From Fusibacter ferrireducens (lineage in GTDB: Bacteria; Bacillota; Clostridia; Peptostreptococcales; Acidaminobacteraceae): DNA of 64,000 bases. Positions 25,425 through 33,668 of this stretch are shown piece by piece (positions within the stretch are counted from its first letter, which is position 1; each line of letters starts with the position of its first letter). The position numbers and the translations under genes were made by a program. Location of the stretch: NCBI RefSeq assembly GCF_015352425.1, contig NZ_JADKNH010000013.1, positions 1-64,000 of the forward strand, read 5' to 3'. A model generated the notes under the pieces. The model was given only the letters and a program-made list of their open reading frames with translations, made no database searches and was not told the origin of the DNA.

Positions 25425-28265
25425 TTAATTGATATACTCAATTCGAGTTGAAATATTCTCAATCTTTAAGCCTTCGTTATCCACAAGAGGATATTTCTGA
25501 ATGATGCTCATGTATTGTGATATTTTGTCTTGATCTAAAACGTTTATATAAAGCTGTAATGCACTGTAATTAGTAACTATTTTGTCGATTGTAACCCCAG
25601 GAATATCAAAAGTTAGACTAGAAATTGTATTCCCATTTAGAGGCTTTGTAAACTCTATCGTGACAATTCCTGTACCTTTGGTATAATAAGCATCATCCAC
25701 CGACTGGCCATTTATAAACACTTTCTTAATGCCTGAAACGATATATTCTGTCATTTGCTTGTAAGAACTAATACTACTAAAAGTTTCACCAAAAGACGTC
25801 TTTGTATTTTGACCCACTGTTTTTAATAAGAAACCATAGATATTATCAATTGGATAACTTAAAATTGCCGTTATAACCGTTCTGTTTTTTTCATCTGTAC
25901 TTAGAGTATGACTTGTTATTGCATAATAGCCGTTATTCTTAGTGATCTCAAAATCGGCGACATCCACCACATCTACTTTATCTGACAATACAATTTCACA
26001 TTGATTATTGCCAATATATCTAAATTCTTCCACTGTGATATTTGCCTTTTCTCTAAGATCCACATAGTTTTCATTTGACTCTGTTATATTTCCGGAAATG
26101 TCTGCTACTCGATTAATCGTCATATCAACTGCGTCAGCACTGGTATTGCCGTCCACTGCAATGTTTATTCCACCATAATTGGATCGTGCAATTGTAAATT
26201 GTACCGTCATATCATCTATCTTTTTAATTGAGACACTATTTGCAGGCAAACTACTTAACTTAATACCATTTATACTGTAATTATTTCGATCCAGCACAGA
26301 ATATTTGCCGCTCATATTCATCGCTTCATCAAAGAAAAGTAAAACATCTTGTTCTGAAGACGATGTAAAAAATACTTTTGCAAACCATTTTGCAGGGCTT
26401 GGAACAGTCATATCTTGTACTGAAAATTTATGTCCCGAATCTTCCAACACATTATCTGAATAATCTTTAAAATTTTTAAAAGCTAACGTATAATTTCCCA
26501 TTAACTTATCTATCGTTCGTATAGTGATCGTGTAGGCCTTAGCATCATATACTGCCGAGGATAATCTGACCTCATTTCCATCTTGATCCTTAAAGACATA
26601 GTTAGAAAACAAATTCAGCTCTCCTGTGGTATTTTTTAAAGCCTCTGAAAAATATACCACAACTGTATGATCATCTATTATATCCGGTTCTCCTACAACA
26701 GTGGGCTTTGTATTATCTGGTGGTAACATAACTGTGACCGTTTCTGTTACGTTCTTATTGCCAGCATAATCTGAAACTGCACCGCTGAGGACAATCACAT
26801 TGTTACTTCCTGCATTTAGAGGTTTCTTTGAAAAATTCAAAGTCATCTCATTACCATTAAGCTGATCTTTGGTCAAATTTTGATCAATAGAAGAAGTCGC
26901 ATTTGTATGATAATATGCTGCATATAGACCATTAATGAGCTTTAAATCTTCATCCCACACCAACACGACCTGCGTTGGACTGTTCACCCTGTACGAAACC
27001 ACTTTAGGGCCAACTGTATCCTTATTTAGCTCCGCTGTTAATTCAGTCACGTACAGATTAAAACCCGCGTAATCTTTAATCGTATTTTGTGCTTTAATTT
27101 TAACTGGTTCGGTTAACTTGGAACCACATTGAATAATTGCTGTTTTATTATTGTTTGATAACTTTGCATCATATACACTTATTTGTCCTCCATTTACGAC
27201 AAAGTCAGTTGAATAAAGCTCTGGCTCTGAATCCGTGTCTATATTAGGATACTGATCTTCATCACTTTGAACGGGTTCATTAAAAGTCACCTTGATATAG
27301 TAATCCCCTATGATTTCAGCTGACCTGAGCTGTGGCAATGTCGTATCTGCAAACTGGATATTGCTAAGTTTCTTTTCTGTCATTTTGCTACCATCTTTTG
27401 CATCAATATCTTTAAAGGTAATCTCCAAAGCTCTATTTTGAATAATAGGAATATTGGTAACAATATTGAGGCTCATCATATCTTGAGATAATACAATTTT
27501 TAAAGGTTTTAAGAAGAAATTTGAATCCTGTTTCAGTTCCACATGTGATAAATCCATATTCATCTTATTGTCCAAAGCTTTACTGAAAGTAAACTCAAGT
27601 TCAGTTAACCCAATGGCCTTATAACTCTTTATTTCAAAATCACCTGAATTCGCTGTTGTTGAATCTGTACTTGTATTGCCACCTAAACTCGCTATAACGT
27701 CCTCGGGAATTTTATTCAATTTTAAACCCAAAGCCAAAACATCGTTTTTTGCTGGTGTCAACAATGCTTGCCACATGCCGTTAAATGCCTCACCGCGCTT
27801 CAATGCAGCCGAATTCGCTGCAGTAAAATTGATACCAAGTGTATTCATATCCAAGATCACATTGGACCATTCATAAGTATAGCCAAGCGCATTCATCAGC
27901 ATTGCACTCCACTCTTGTCGTGAGACGGACGCATTTGGTTTAAAAGTCCCATCAGGATAGCCACTAACCCATCCCGATGTTTTAGCGTACGTCACATATG
28001 GCGCATACCAATCTTTTGAATCTACATCGCTGAAATTCTTAATGTACACAAAGCTTGAAGCTGCTTTTTTCTTGCCATACATCTCAGATAAAAGCACACA
28101 AGCTTGAGCTCTCGTCAAGTTTTGATCCACCATTAGATCACCATTATCACCAGCAATAAAACCATATTTGAAGAGTAAGTCCGCTGATGATTCTTCTGCA
28201 AAACTCATAAGCGCAGAAGTCGTCAAAACTGTTATCATTAATAAAATTATTATTTTACGTTTCAT
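25425..28265 (-). CDS. Large SLH-domain protein with multiple Ig-like (Big_5-type) repeats
   Basis: 946 residues, signal peptide (ILLMITVLTTSALMSFAEES). SLH modules at about 25-195 with NLTRAQACVLLSEMYGK, FSDVDSKDWYAPYVTYAKTS and SGYPDGTFKPNASVSRQEW. The remaining 750 residues are repeated beta-sandwich modules with the pattern of SbsC/Big_5 Ig-like domains, for example LRSAEIIGDYYIKVTFNEPV, VVVYFSEALKNTTGELNLFS and VLLFFDEAMNMSGKYSVLD. This is a usual plan for S-layer proteins. AAGGAGG sits before the ATG at 28265; the in-frame codon at 28283 is less likely. Possibly a main S-layer component or a stalk. Paralogous at its N-terminus to the SLH protein at 21304. Confidence 0.9.
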   Translation of the reverse strand: MKRKIIILLMITVLTTSALMSFAEESSADLLFKYGFIAGDNGDLMVDQNLTRAQACVLLSEMYGKKKAASSFVYIKNFSDVDSKDWYAPYVTYAKTSGWVSGYPDGTFKPNASVSRQEWSAMLMNALGYTYEWSNVILDMNTLGINFTAANSAALKRGEAFNGMWQALLTPAKNDVLALGLKLNKIPEDVIASLGGNTSTDSTTANSGDFEIKSYKAIGLTELEFTFSKALDNKMNMDLSHVELKQDSNFFLKPLKIVLSQDMMSLNIVTNIPIIQNRALEITFKDIDAKDGSKMTEKKLSNIQFADTTLPQLRSAEIIGDYYIKVTFNEPVQSDEDQYPNIDTDSEPELYSTDFVVNGGQISVYDAKLSNNNKTAIIQCGSKLTEPVKIKAQNTIKDYAGFNLYVTELTAELNKDTVGPKVVSYRVNSPTQVVLVWDEDLKLINGLYAAYYHTNATSSIDQNLTKDQLNGNEMTLNFSKKPLNAGSNNVIVLSGAVSDYAGNKNVTETVTVMLPPDNTKPTVVGEPDIIDDHTVVVYFSEALKNTTGELNLFSNYVFKDQDGNEVRLSSAVYDAKAYTITIRTIDKLMGNYTLAFKNFKDYSDNVLEDSGHKFSVQDMTVPSPAKWFAKVFFTSSSEQDVLLFFDEAMNMSGKYSVLDRNNYSINGIKLSSLPANSVSIKKIDDMTVQFTIARSNYGGINIAVDGNTSADAVDMTINRVADISGNITESNENYVDLREKANITVEEFRYIGNNQCEIVLSDKVDVVDVADFEITKNNGYYAITSHTLSTDEKNRTVITAILSYPIDNIYGFLLKTVGQNTKTSFGETFSSISSYKQMTEYIVSGIKKVFINGQSVDDAYYTKGTGIVTIEFTKPLNGNTISSLTFDIPGVTIDKIVTNYSALQLYINVLDQDKISQYMSIIQKYPLVDNEGLKIENISTRIEYIN

Positions 28266-28352
28266 TTGAACCTCCTTAACCAAGTATTACACCATCTTTA
28301 TTATATCAAACTATATTCTAGTCGCATGTTAAGGTTATATTTCAAAGACAAC

Positions 28353-30128
28353 TTATTTTTTCTCATAAGCAATCGGTTTTACCAACGAAAAACTTAAAGC
28401 TAAAAATGCCCAGAATATAGGTGCCGTATGAACACTGGAATCATTGAACATAGAAGCGACCAAATAACCCGTTATGCCAATGCATATTGAGATATTAAAG
28501 CTTTTAAGAAACCCATCATCTTTTATATTTCTTCTAATAAATCGCTTGTAATAGATTAAGAGTAATGCTAAGAAAGCAATTATTGCAGGCAATCCAAAAT
28601 CATATGCAATTTGGAGGTATAAATTATGGACTTTATCTACCACCATATCCGTGGTGTGATAAATATAGTGTTTCCCCACATAATCTTCTTGAGGAAATTG
28701 TGATGCAAACGTATCTACACCATTACCCACTACTGGATGGTTTAGTATTAACGGTAACGTTCTTGACCAAATGTAAAATCTACCTGTCCCCATAGATTCA
28801 ATGCCTTTAAATCCTATAGATTGAGGTTTCTCAATTTTATCAAACTTTTGGTAAATATTCACATAAGAAAGTTGATCGCCATTATATCCAAAATACCAAT
28901 TTCGCTGATCCATATTGACTACAAAATAAACATTTGAATCCACTTGTTGCAGGAAAACACTGACCCCATTAAGCACTTGTTGATCAAAAACGTATCGACC
29001 GAGTTCATCTATTCCTGATGGTTCTATTAACTGATCATCTAAGTAATAATTCATAACCCATCCCTGAGCTGAGTGAGCAGTAATAGCAATTTTAAGCTCT
29101 GAAGCCATGTAATTTATCTTTATATCATTGCCCTCTACCATGATTGACTCAATACTTTGTTCAGAAGCATAGGGGTTAAAAAGCTCTCCAAATCTCTCAA
29201 TTATAAAACTATTCATCACAAGGCTGCCCACAAGTATTACAGCAACAACGCCCAAAACTATCCATTTCAATGACTTAAAGTATTTTAAAAACTTTTCTCG
29301 ATTTAAATAAAGAATTAATGGCACCGTAAATGCAACAGCAATCAAACCGTTTCTTGCGATGGACCCGAAAAGATTAAATAGGAGCAAACCCGTAAAGGCA
29401 AAATAAAAATAACGTTTTTTGGGCTCTCTTTCATTTAAAAGCAAATTCAAGAAGTATGGAATGCTAAAACTACAGAAATATCCCACCTGATTACTATTAA
29501 ATAATGTTTGTGATATTCTATTATATTGGTATGCAGACCCAATATTAAATTCACTATTTATCAGTGAAAAAGAGGTCAAAAATGGCTTCACAATAGGATT
29601 AAATAATACATCCACATGAAAATACTGACCCAGTCCAATAATAGATAAAATCAAGTTCAGAAGTATAAACGCTCTATTGACCAATATTGCTTCTTTCTCA
29701 TTCCAACTATGACTATAAATTACCATAAAAATTAGAAAATAAGAAAACCAAACCCATATACTTTCATAGCGATCAATATAACCGTGAAGGGACATGTATA
29801 AATCCGTTGAGAAAAAAGTGGATACAATAACCCAGATGAAAAGAAAGGCTATTAAAGCAAGAACGACATCCTTTTTAATCTTTGACCAATCTCTTTTTTT
29901 TAGTATTGTAATCGAGAGATATATTAAAGCCATAACGCCAAGCGCAATTACACAATTCGATTTAAAATAAGTATAAATGTCAAAAAAAACATCTACATTT
30001 GGATACCAAGAATATTTTGACATGGGATAATTCACTTGCGTAACCCTGACCAAAATAGGAATTATGCCCACGGCAATCAATGCAATTAATAGAGCCCCTT
30101 GCTCAAGTATACTTTTTTTCGTCTTCAT
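28353..30128 (-). CDS. O-antigen ligase/polymerase-like membrane protein (Wzy_C) with inserted beta domain, second copy
   Basis: 591 residues, clear paralog of the protein at 9006-10823 along its whole length. It has the same N-terminal motif (VTQVNYPMSKYSWYPN), the FGSIARNGLI segment, the Wzy_C part (RFYIWSRTLPLILNHPVVGN, VHNLYLQIAYDFG), and the same extra strand-rich insert at about residues 320-440 (INYMASELKIAITAHSAQGW, NVYFVVNMDQRNWYFGYNGD). Expressed from a promoter at 30159-30187 that matches the one of the flippase unit. Substrate not known. Confidence 0.85.
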   Translation of the reverse strand: MKTKKSILEQGALLIALIAVGIIPILVRVTQVNYPMSKYSWYPNVDVFFDIYTYFKSNCVIALGVMALIYLSITILKKRDWSKIKKDVVLALIAFLFIWVIVSTFFSTDLYMSLHGYIDRYESIWVWFSYFLIFMVIYSHSWNEKEAILVNRAFILLNLILSIIGLGQYFHVDVLFNPIVKPFLTSFSLINSEFNIGSAYQYNRISQTLFNSNQVGYFCSFSIPYFLNLLLNEREPKKRYFYFAFTGLLLFNLFGSIARNGLIAVAFTVPLILYLNREKFLKYFKSLKWIVLGVVAVILVGSLVMNSFIIERFGELFNPYASEQSIESIMVEGNDIKINYMASELKIAITAHSAQGWVMNYYLDDQLIEPSGIDELGRYVFDQQVLNGVSVFLQQVDSNVYFVVNMDQRNWYFGYNGDQLSYVNIYQKFDKIEKPQSIGFKGIESMGTGRFYIWSRTLPLILNHPVVGNGVDTFASQFPQEDYVGKHYIYHTTDMVVDKVHNLYLQIAYDFGLPAIIAFLALLLIYYKRFIRRNIKDDGFLKSFNISICIGITGYLVASMFNDSSVHTAPIFWAFLALSFSLVKPIAYEKK

Positions 30129-30158
30129 ACATCCTCCACTCCCAATTACATAATCTAT

Positions 30159-30187
30159 ATTCTATTACCTAATTTAATCTAGGTAAA
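30159..30187 (-). promoter_or_regulatory. Promoter of second ligase gene
   Basis: Minus strand TTTACC at 30182-30187, 17-base spacer, TAGAAT at 30159-30164, then ATAGAT. It is homologous to the promoter at 12942-12970. Confidence 0.65.
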
Positions 30188-30206
30188 TTAAAGTTTTATT
30201 AGAGAT
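30180..30206 (-). repeat. 27-bp shared upstream element, copy 2
   Basis: Identical to 12963-12989 over 27 bases, with further similarity downstream through the -10 region. Lies in the 95-base gap between the glycosyltransferase stop and the ligase start. Confidence 0.7.
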
Positions 30207-30223
30207 TCACCGCCTATATTATA

Positions 30224-31378
30224 TCATAGATACAATTCAGAATAAGCCTTCATCATCTCTTGGATTGTGAAATGCGCTTTATAAAAATGATAAGCCGCCT
30301 CTCTCATTTGATCTCTTAATTCAGACTGTTCAATGAGGTGCTTCAATTTTTGAGTTGCCTCTTCAATATCGCCTAATTCATATAGGTAACCTGTTTCTTC
30401 AGGTAAAACCAGTTCGTTGTTGCCAGTGACATTTGATGCCACTATAGGCGTTTTAGAACTCATTGCTTCAATCAATGTATAAGGCAATCCTTCGTACAAA
30501 GCCGTCGTCAAATAGACGTCAAACAAAAGATAGAACACTTCAATCTCAGTTTGATGCCCTAAAAACAAAATACGATCTTCCAACTGAGCGGTCTTAACCT
30601 TTTGTTTCATATCTTCTAGGAATTCACCTTCCCCAATCCAAAGAAACGTAACGTGTTCCGTAGCATTACATATATTAAAAGCTATTTTAATGTATTCTTC
30701 AGGGTTCTTTTGTGTATAAAGGCGCGCGACGGTACCAACGATTAAGTCATCTTCAGGGATATCATACTTCAATTTGATCGCCCCTATAGCTTCTACATTT
30801 TTTGATTGATCTTGATCCCATATACTTTCAACACAATTATAAAGCACCTTAAGGGATGCTTCATTCCCAATTCTATGATTTAGAGCAAATTGTCGCTCTC
30901 CCTCTGAAACGTTGAGGGTTAAAGTCGTTGCGAATCTCGCCAAAAACCGCTCTATCAGAACGAAGAGCACATATTTAGACTTAGATAATGTTCTATTTTG
31001 TATCGCATACGCATGAGGGGTATAATAAATGCTCTCAACATTCAATATTCTCGCCGCTAATCGGCCCACAACACCTGCTTTGGAACTATGACAGTGCACA
31101 ATATCAGGTCGAATTTTTTTTAGAAGTGCATACACTTTTAAATATGACTCCAAGTCCTTTTTAGGATGAATCTCTCGGATCATTTCAGGCACTTCATAAA
31201 ATTGAACAACATCTGCCTTGTCCTCTTTTAATTTAAAAAAACGATAGTCTAAACGGTCCCTACTGTGTATCACATGCAAATCAATTTTTTCATAATCCAA
31301 ACGACTGATAACATCCACAATATGCTTGCCAACACCATCCATGATCGTTTCTGAAATAATCACAATTTTAGTCTTCAT
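30224..31378 (-). CDS. Family 4 glycosyltransferase (GT-B)
   Basis: 384 residues, two Rossmann-like halves. N-terminal: DGVGKHIVDVISRL and IVHCHSSKAGVVGRLAA; C-terminal nucleotide-sugar site: VGTVARLYTQKNPEEYIKIA, LWIGEGEFLEDMK, and the E-x7-E-like segment ALYEGLPYTLIEAMSSKTPI. This is typical of GT4 enzymes adding a sugar from an activated donor to a lipid-linked acceptor at the cytoplasmic face. It overlaps the VanZ gene by 11 bases. Sugar specificity cannot be read. Confidence 0.9.
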   Translation of the reverse strand: MKTKIVIISETIMDGVGKHIVDVISRLDYEKIDLHVIHSRDRLDYRFFKLKEDKADVVQFYEVPEMIREIHPKKDLESYLKVYALLKKIRPDIVHCHSSKAGVVGRLAARILNVESIYYTPHAYAIQNRTLSKSKYVLFVLIERFLARFATTLTLNVSEGERQFALNHRIGNEASLKVLYNCVESIWDQDQSKNVEAIGAIKLKYDIPEDDLIVGTVARLYTQKNPEEYIKIAFNICNATEHVTFLWIGEGEFLEDMKQKVKTAQLEDRILFLGHQTEIEVFYLLFDVYLTTALYEGLPYTLIEAMSSKTPIVASNVTGNNELVLPEETGYLYELGDIEEATQKLKHLIEQSELRDQMREAAYHFYKAHFTIQEMMKAYSELYL

Positions 31379-31880
31379 AAATTAATTTGCCTCTACGATC
31401 ATGGAGCGTTTTCCATAGTATTTTTATGAGTAAAATGCCTAGCAATATCCCGATTGTATCTATCCCTACATCTTTAACATTTGCCGTTCTTCCAGGAATC
31501 AAAAGTTGATGCGCCTCATCAAAACAGGCATATAAAAAACTCCATATAAACCCTATGCCCATGCTTTTAAACTGAGAATAATAAGCAGACAAAGCGTAGA
31601 CAACACTTAAGGACAAGCCCCAAAACTCTATAACATGAGCTGTTTTTCTCAGTATTATCATGATGTTTTCGCTTTCACTATAATACCGAATTTCATCTGA
31701 TTCTGACATTTCTTCGGCGTCAACATCATTTCCAACGGCTGTCTTTTCAATTGCCACCATAACTCTCCCAGTTAAAATCCAAGATTTCGCAGCGTTGAGA
31801 TGCGACATGGCGAAAATGAATAACATCCAAAATACCACTAATAGCCATCTCACTTTTTTCATTTTTAATATTTTGATCAT
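31368..31880 (-). CDS. VanZ-like family membrane protein
   Basis: 170 residues with four to five membrane segments. VanZ pattern: N-terminal VFWMLFIFAMSHLNA, RKTAHVIEFWGLSLSVVYAL, DEAHQLLIPGRTANVKDVGI and DTIGILLGI. VanZ proteins are linked to teicoplanin resistance or envelope functions but their reaction is unknown. The start at 31880 has AGGTGA 7 bases upstream. Overlap with the glycosyltransferase suggests one operon. Confidence 0.88.
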   Translation of the reverse strand: MIKILKMKKVRWLLVVFWMLFIFAMSHLNAAKSWILTGRVMVAIEKTAVGNDVDAEEMSESDEIRYYSESENIMIILRKTAHVIEFWGLSLSVVYALSAYYSQFKSMGIGFIWSFLYACFDEAHQLLIPGRTANVKDVGIDTIGILLGILLIKILWKTLHDRRGKLIYED

Positions 31881-31950
31881 CTTATGCTCACCTACAATTC
31901 AATACTTCTATTATACCTTATCCCACTCCATTTAGGATTACAATTAAATT

Positions 31951-31985
31951 AAAAAAAAGGATAAACCCTCCACAGAGTTTATCCT
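31951..31985 (-). terminator. Rho-independent terminator after SLH gene 31997-33580
   Basis: Perfect 9-bp stem AGGATAAAC/GTTTATCCT with eight T on the minus strand. Confidence 0.9.
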
Positions 31986-31996
31986 CAAATACTGTC

Positions 31997-33580
31997 TTAT
32001 TGATAAATTAAAGGTAAAAGCTCATATAACATATTTGCCGTTTCAAGTCGGGTTGCTTGCTTAGACATATCTACGTTTTCAAGTGGCATGCCACGCAAAG
32101 CACCATTTGAAATGGCATTTTCAATAAGGGGTTTCGCCCAAGTTGCTGCTGTATCCGTTTTAAGTGTGTAGCTAGATTCACTTTCTTCCGTACCCTTTTC
32201 TACATCTGCTGCCTTTAACACTTTACTCAATACCGTTAATATTTCCTGTTGCGTAATAGGACCATTTGGATCAAAAGAATCTTGTGATTTCCCGTCCATT
32301 AAGCCATATGCGTTAGCAATTGCCACATAAGGTGCATACCATACTGAACCCTCTACATCAGTGAATTTAGAGGTAGAGCTAACACCATCATACTGAAGCA
32401 TTTTAGTAACTAGGGTTGCAAATTCTGCACGTGTAATTGAAGCATTTGGATCAAAATGATCTTCACCCTTGCCTGAAATGATGCCTAATGTCGCAAGTGT
32501 TTCCACTTTGTCCGTTGCCCAGTAATCATCCAATTGGAAATCACTAAAGCTTACAGGATTGGATTCAATACCATAAATTCCTGGCTTATCTGTTAAAAAA
32601 GTAGCTTGTCCATTTTTAAACGCTCCCCCCACAGGTGTAGAAGTACCATCCGCATTATAGCGCACAACCGTTAAACTCGACTTAAGCTCCGCCGGTACCG
32701 GTAATGTCGCAACGATTGGCATGGACAAATCCATTTTATTTTCTCCAAATCCTAGAGTTAATTTTTGATCCTTGTATTGTACTTTAAGACCATTGTTTTT
32801 GAGTTCAGAAAGATTTGTCGACTTCAAACTCAAGCTGACATCATTCATGGTCATACTGACTTTTATATTTTTACCTGCGATGCTCATCAAAGAGTCCACA
32901 GCAATTTCTTCGCCTGCACTGAGATCGAGATCTTCAAGTTTGAGCGACAGGGATTTACCGTTTAAGGTTTCGAGTGCTTTTTCTAAATACTTTGCATTAA
33001 ATTGAATTGCTTTAGAATTCTCATTCTTGGTGAAAACAATCGTATCTGCTGGCGTATCCGTTACAGGCGGCACCACTGTTCCAGTCACAGCACCACCTCC
33101 TCCAACGCTGCTGCCTCCACCGATGCTGCCTCCACCGATGCTGCCTCCTGGTGTTGTTGGTGTTGTTGGAATCAATTTGTTTTTAACGATATTCCTCAGA
33201 GCCTGAAGTTCTCCGCTAAGCACCCCATCTGATAAAACACTTCCATATTTTGTACCGAGAGCAAGGTCCAACTCTTGGTACTTATCTCGAGCCATTCGAA
33301 TATCGCCATTTACAAACAGTACTTCCTTCATCGCATGAAACATTAAATCATCAAAATTTGCTTCAGTTAATTCACCTGAACTACTTATTTTTGCAGATAA
33401 TTCGTCTAAAAACATTTTAATATCGTCTTCTGTGGCCCCTTTGCTCATTAAATTTTCAACAATTACAGGGTGCTCTGTTTTGAGTTCCTCGTAAATGGAC
33501 ACATAGGATGCCGAAAAGCCCAAACCACTCATCAATAGTATAAGTCCCATAAAACTAATCCATATTTTAAAATATCTCAT
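31997..33580 (-). CDS. Surface protein with C-terminal SLH domains and glycine-rich hinge
   Basis: 527 residues. Signal peptide (MGLILLMSGLGFSAS). Residues 30-135 form an alpha-helical domain. A hinge at about 145-170 is made of GGGS-type repeats (GGSIGGGSIGGGSSVGGGG). A beta-rich domain at about 180-345 follows. Three SLH modules end the protein: WATDKVETLATLGIISGKGE, FTDVEGSVWYAPYVAIANAY, and a third with TRLETANMLYELLPLIYQ. AGGAGAAGG precedes the ATG. It probably displays its N-terminal domains from the wall. Shares its domain order with the larger protein immediately upstream. Confidence 0.88.
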   Translation of the reverse strand: MRYFKIWISFMGLILLMSGLGFSASYVSIYEELKTEHPVIVENLMSKGATEDDIKMFLDELSAKISSSGELTEANFDDLMFHAMKEVLFVNGDIRMARDKYQELDLALGTKYGSVLSDGVLSGELQALRNIVKNKLIPTTPTTPGGSIGGGSIGGGSSVGGGGAVTGTVVPPVTDTPADTIVFTKNENSKAIQFNAKYLEKALETLNGKSLSLKLEDLDLSAGEEIAVDSLMSIAGKNIKVSMTMNDVSLSLKSTNLSELKNNGLKVQYKDQKLTLGFGENKMDLSMPIVATLPVPAELKSSLTVVRYNADGTSTPVGGAFKNGQATFLTDKPGIYGIESNPVSFSDFQLDDYWATDKVETLATLGIISGKGEDHFDPNASITRAEFATLVTKMLQYDGVSSTSKFTDVEGSVWYAPYVAIANAYGLMDGKSQDSFDPNGPITQQEILTVLSKVLKAADVEKGTEESESSYTLKTDTAATWAKPLIENAISNGALRGMPLENVDMSKQATRLETANMLYELLPLIYQ

Positions 33581-33591
33581 GCCCTTCTCCT

Positions 33592-33625
33592 ATAAAAAGA
33601 ATCCAACACATCTGAGTTGGATTCT
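33592..33625 (-). terminator. Rho-independent terminator between two SLH genes
   Basis: 10-bp stem AGAATCCAAC/GTTGGATTCT followed by TTTT on the minus strand, directly before the next gene's ribosome site. Confidence 0.85.
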
Positions 33626-33668
33626 TCTTTTTTATTTATTCAAAATATTTTAGGTTATCCATCCAATA

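Noticed and set aside
33080-33165. 15-bp tandem repeats considered as a CRISPR-like array
   Set aside because: They encode the glycine-rich hinge in frame and have no spacers.
32765-33232. Plus-strand frames opposite the glycine-rich hinge
   Set aside because: Repetitive antisense of GGGS codons; no start signals.
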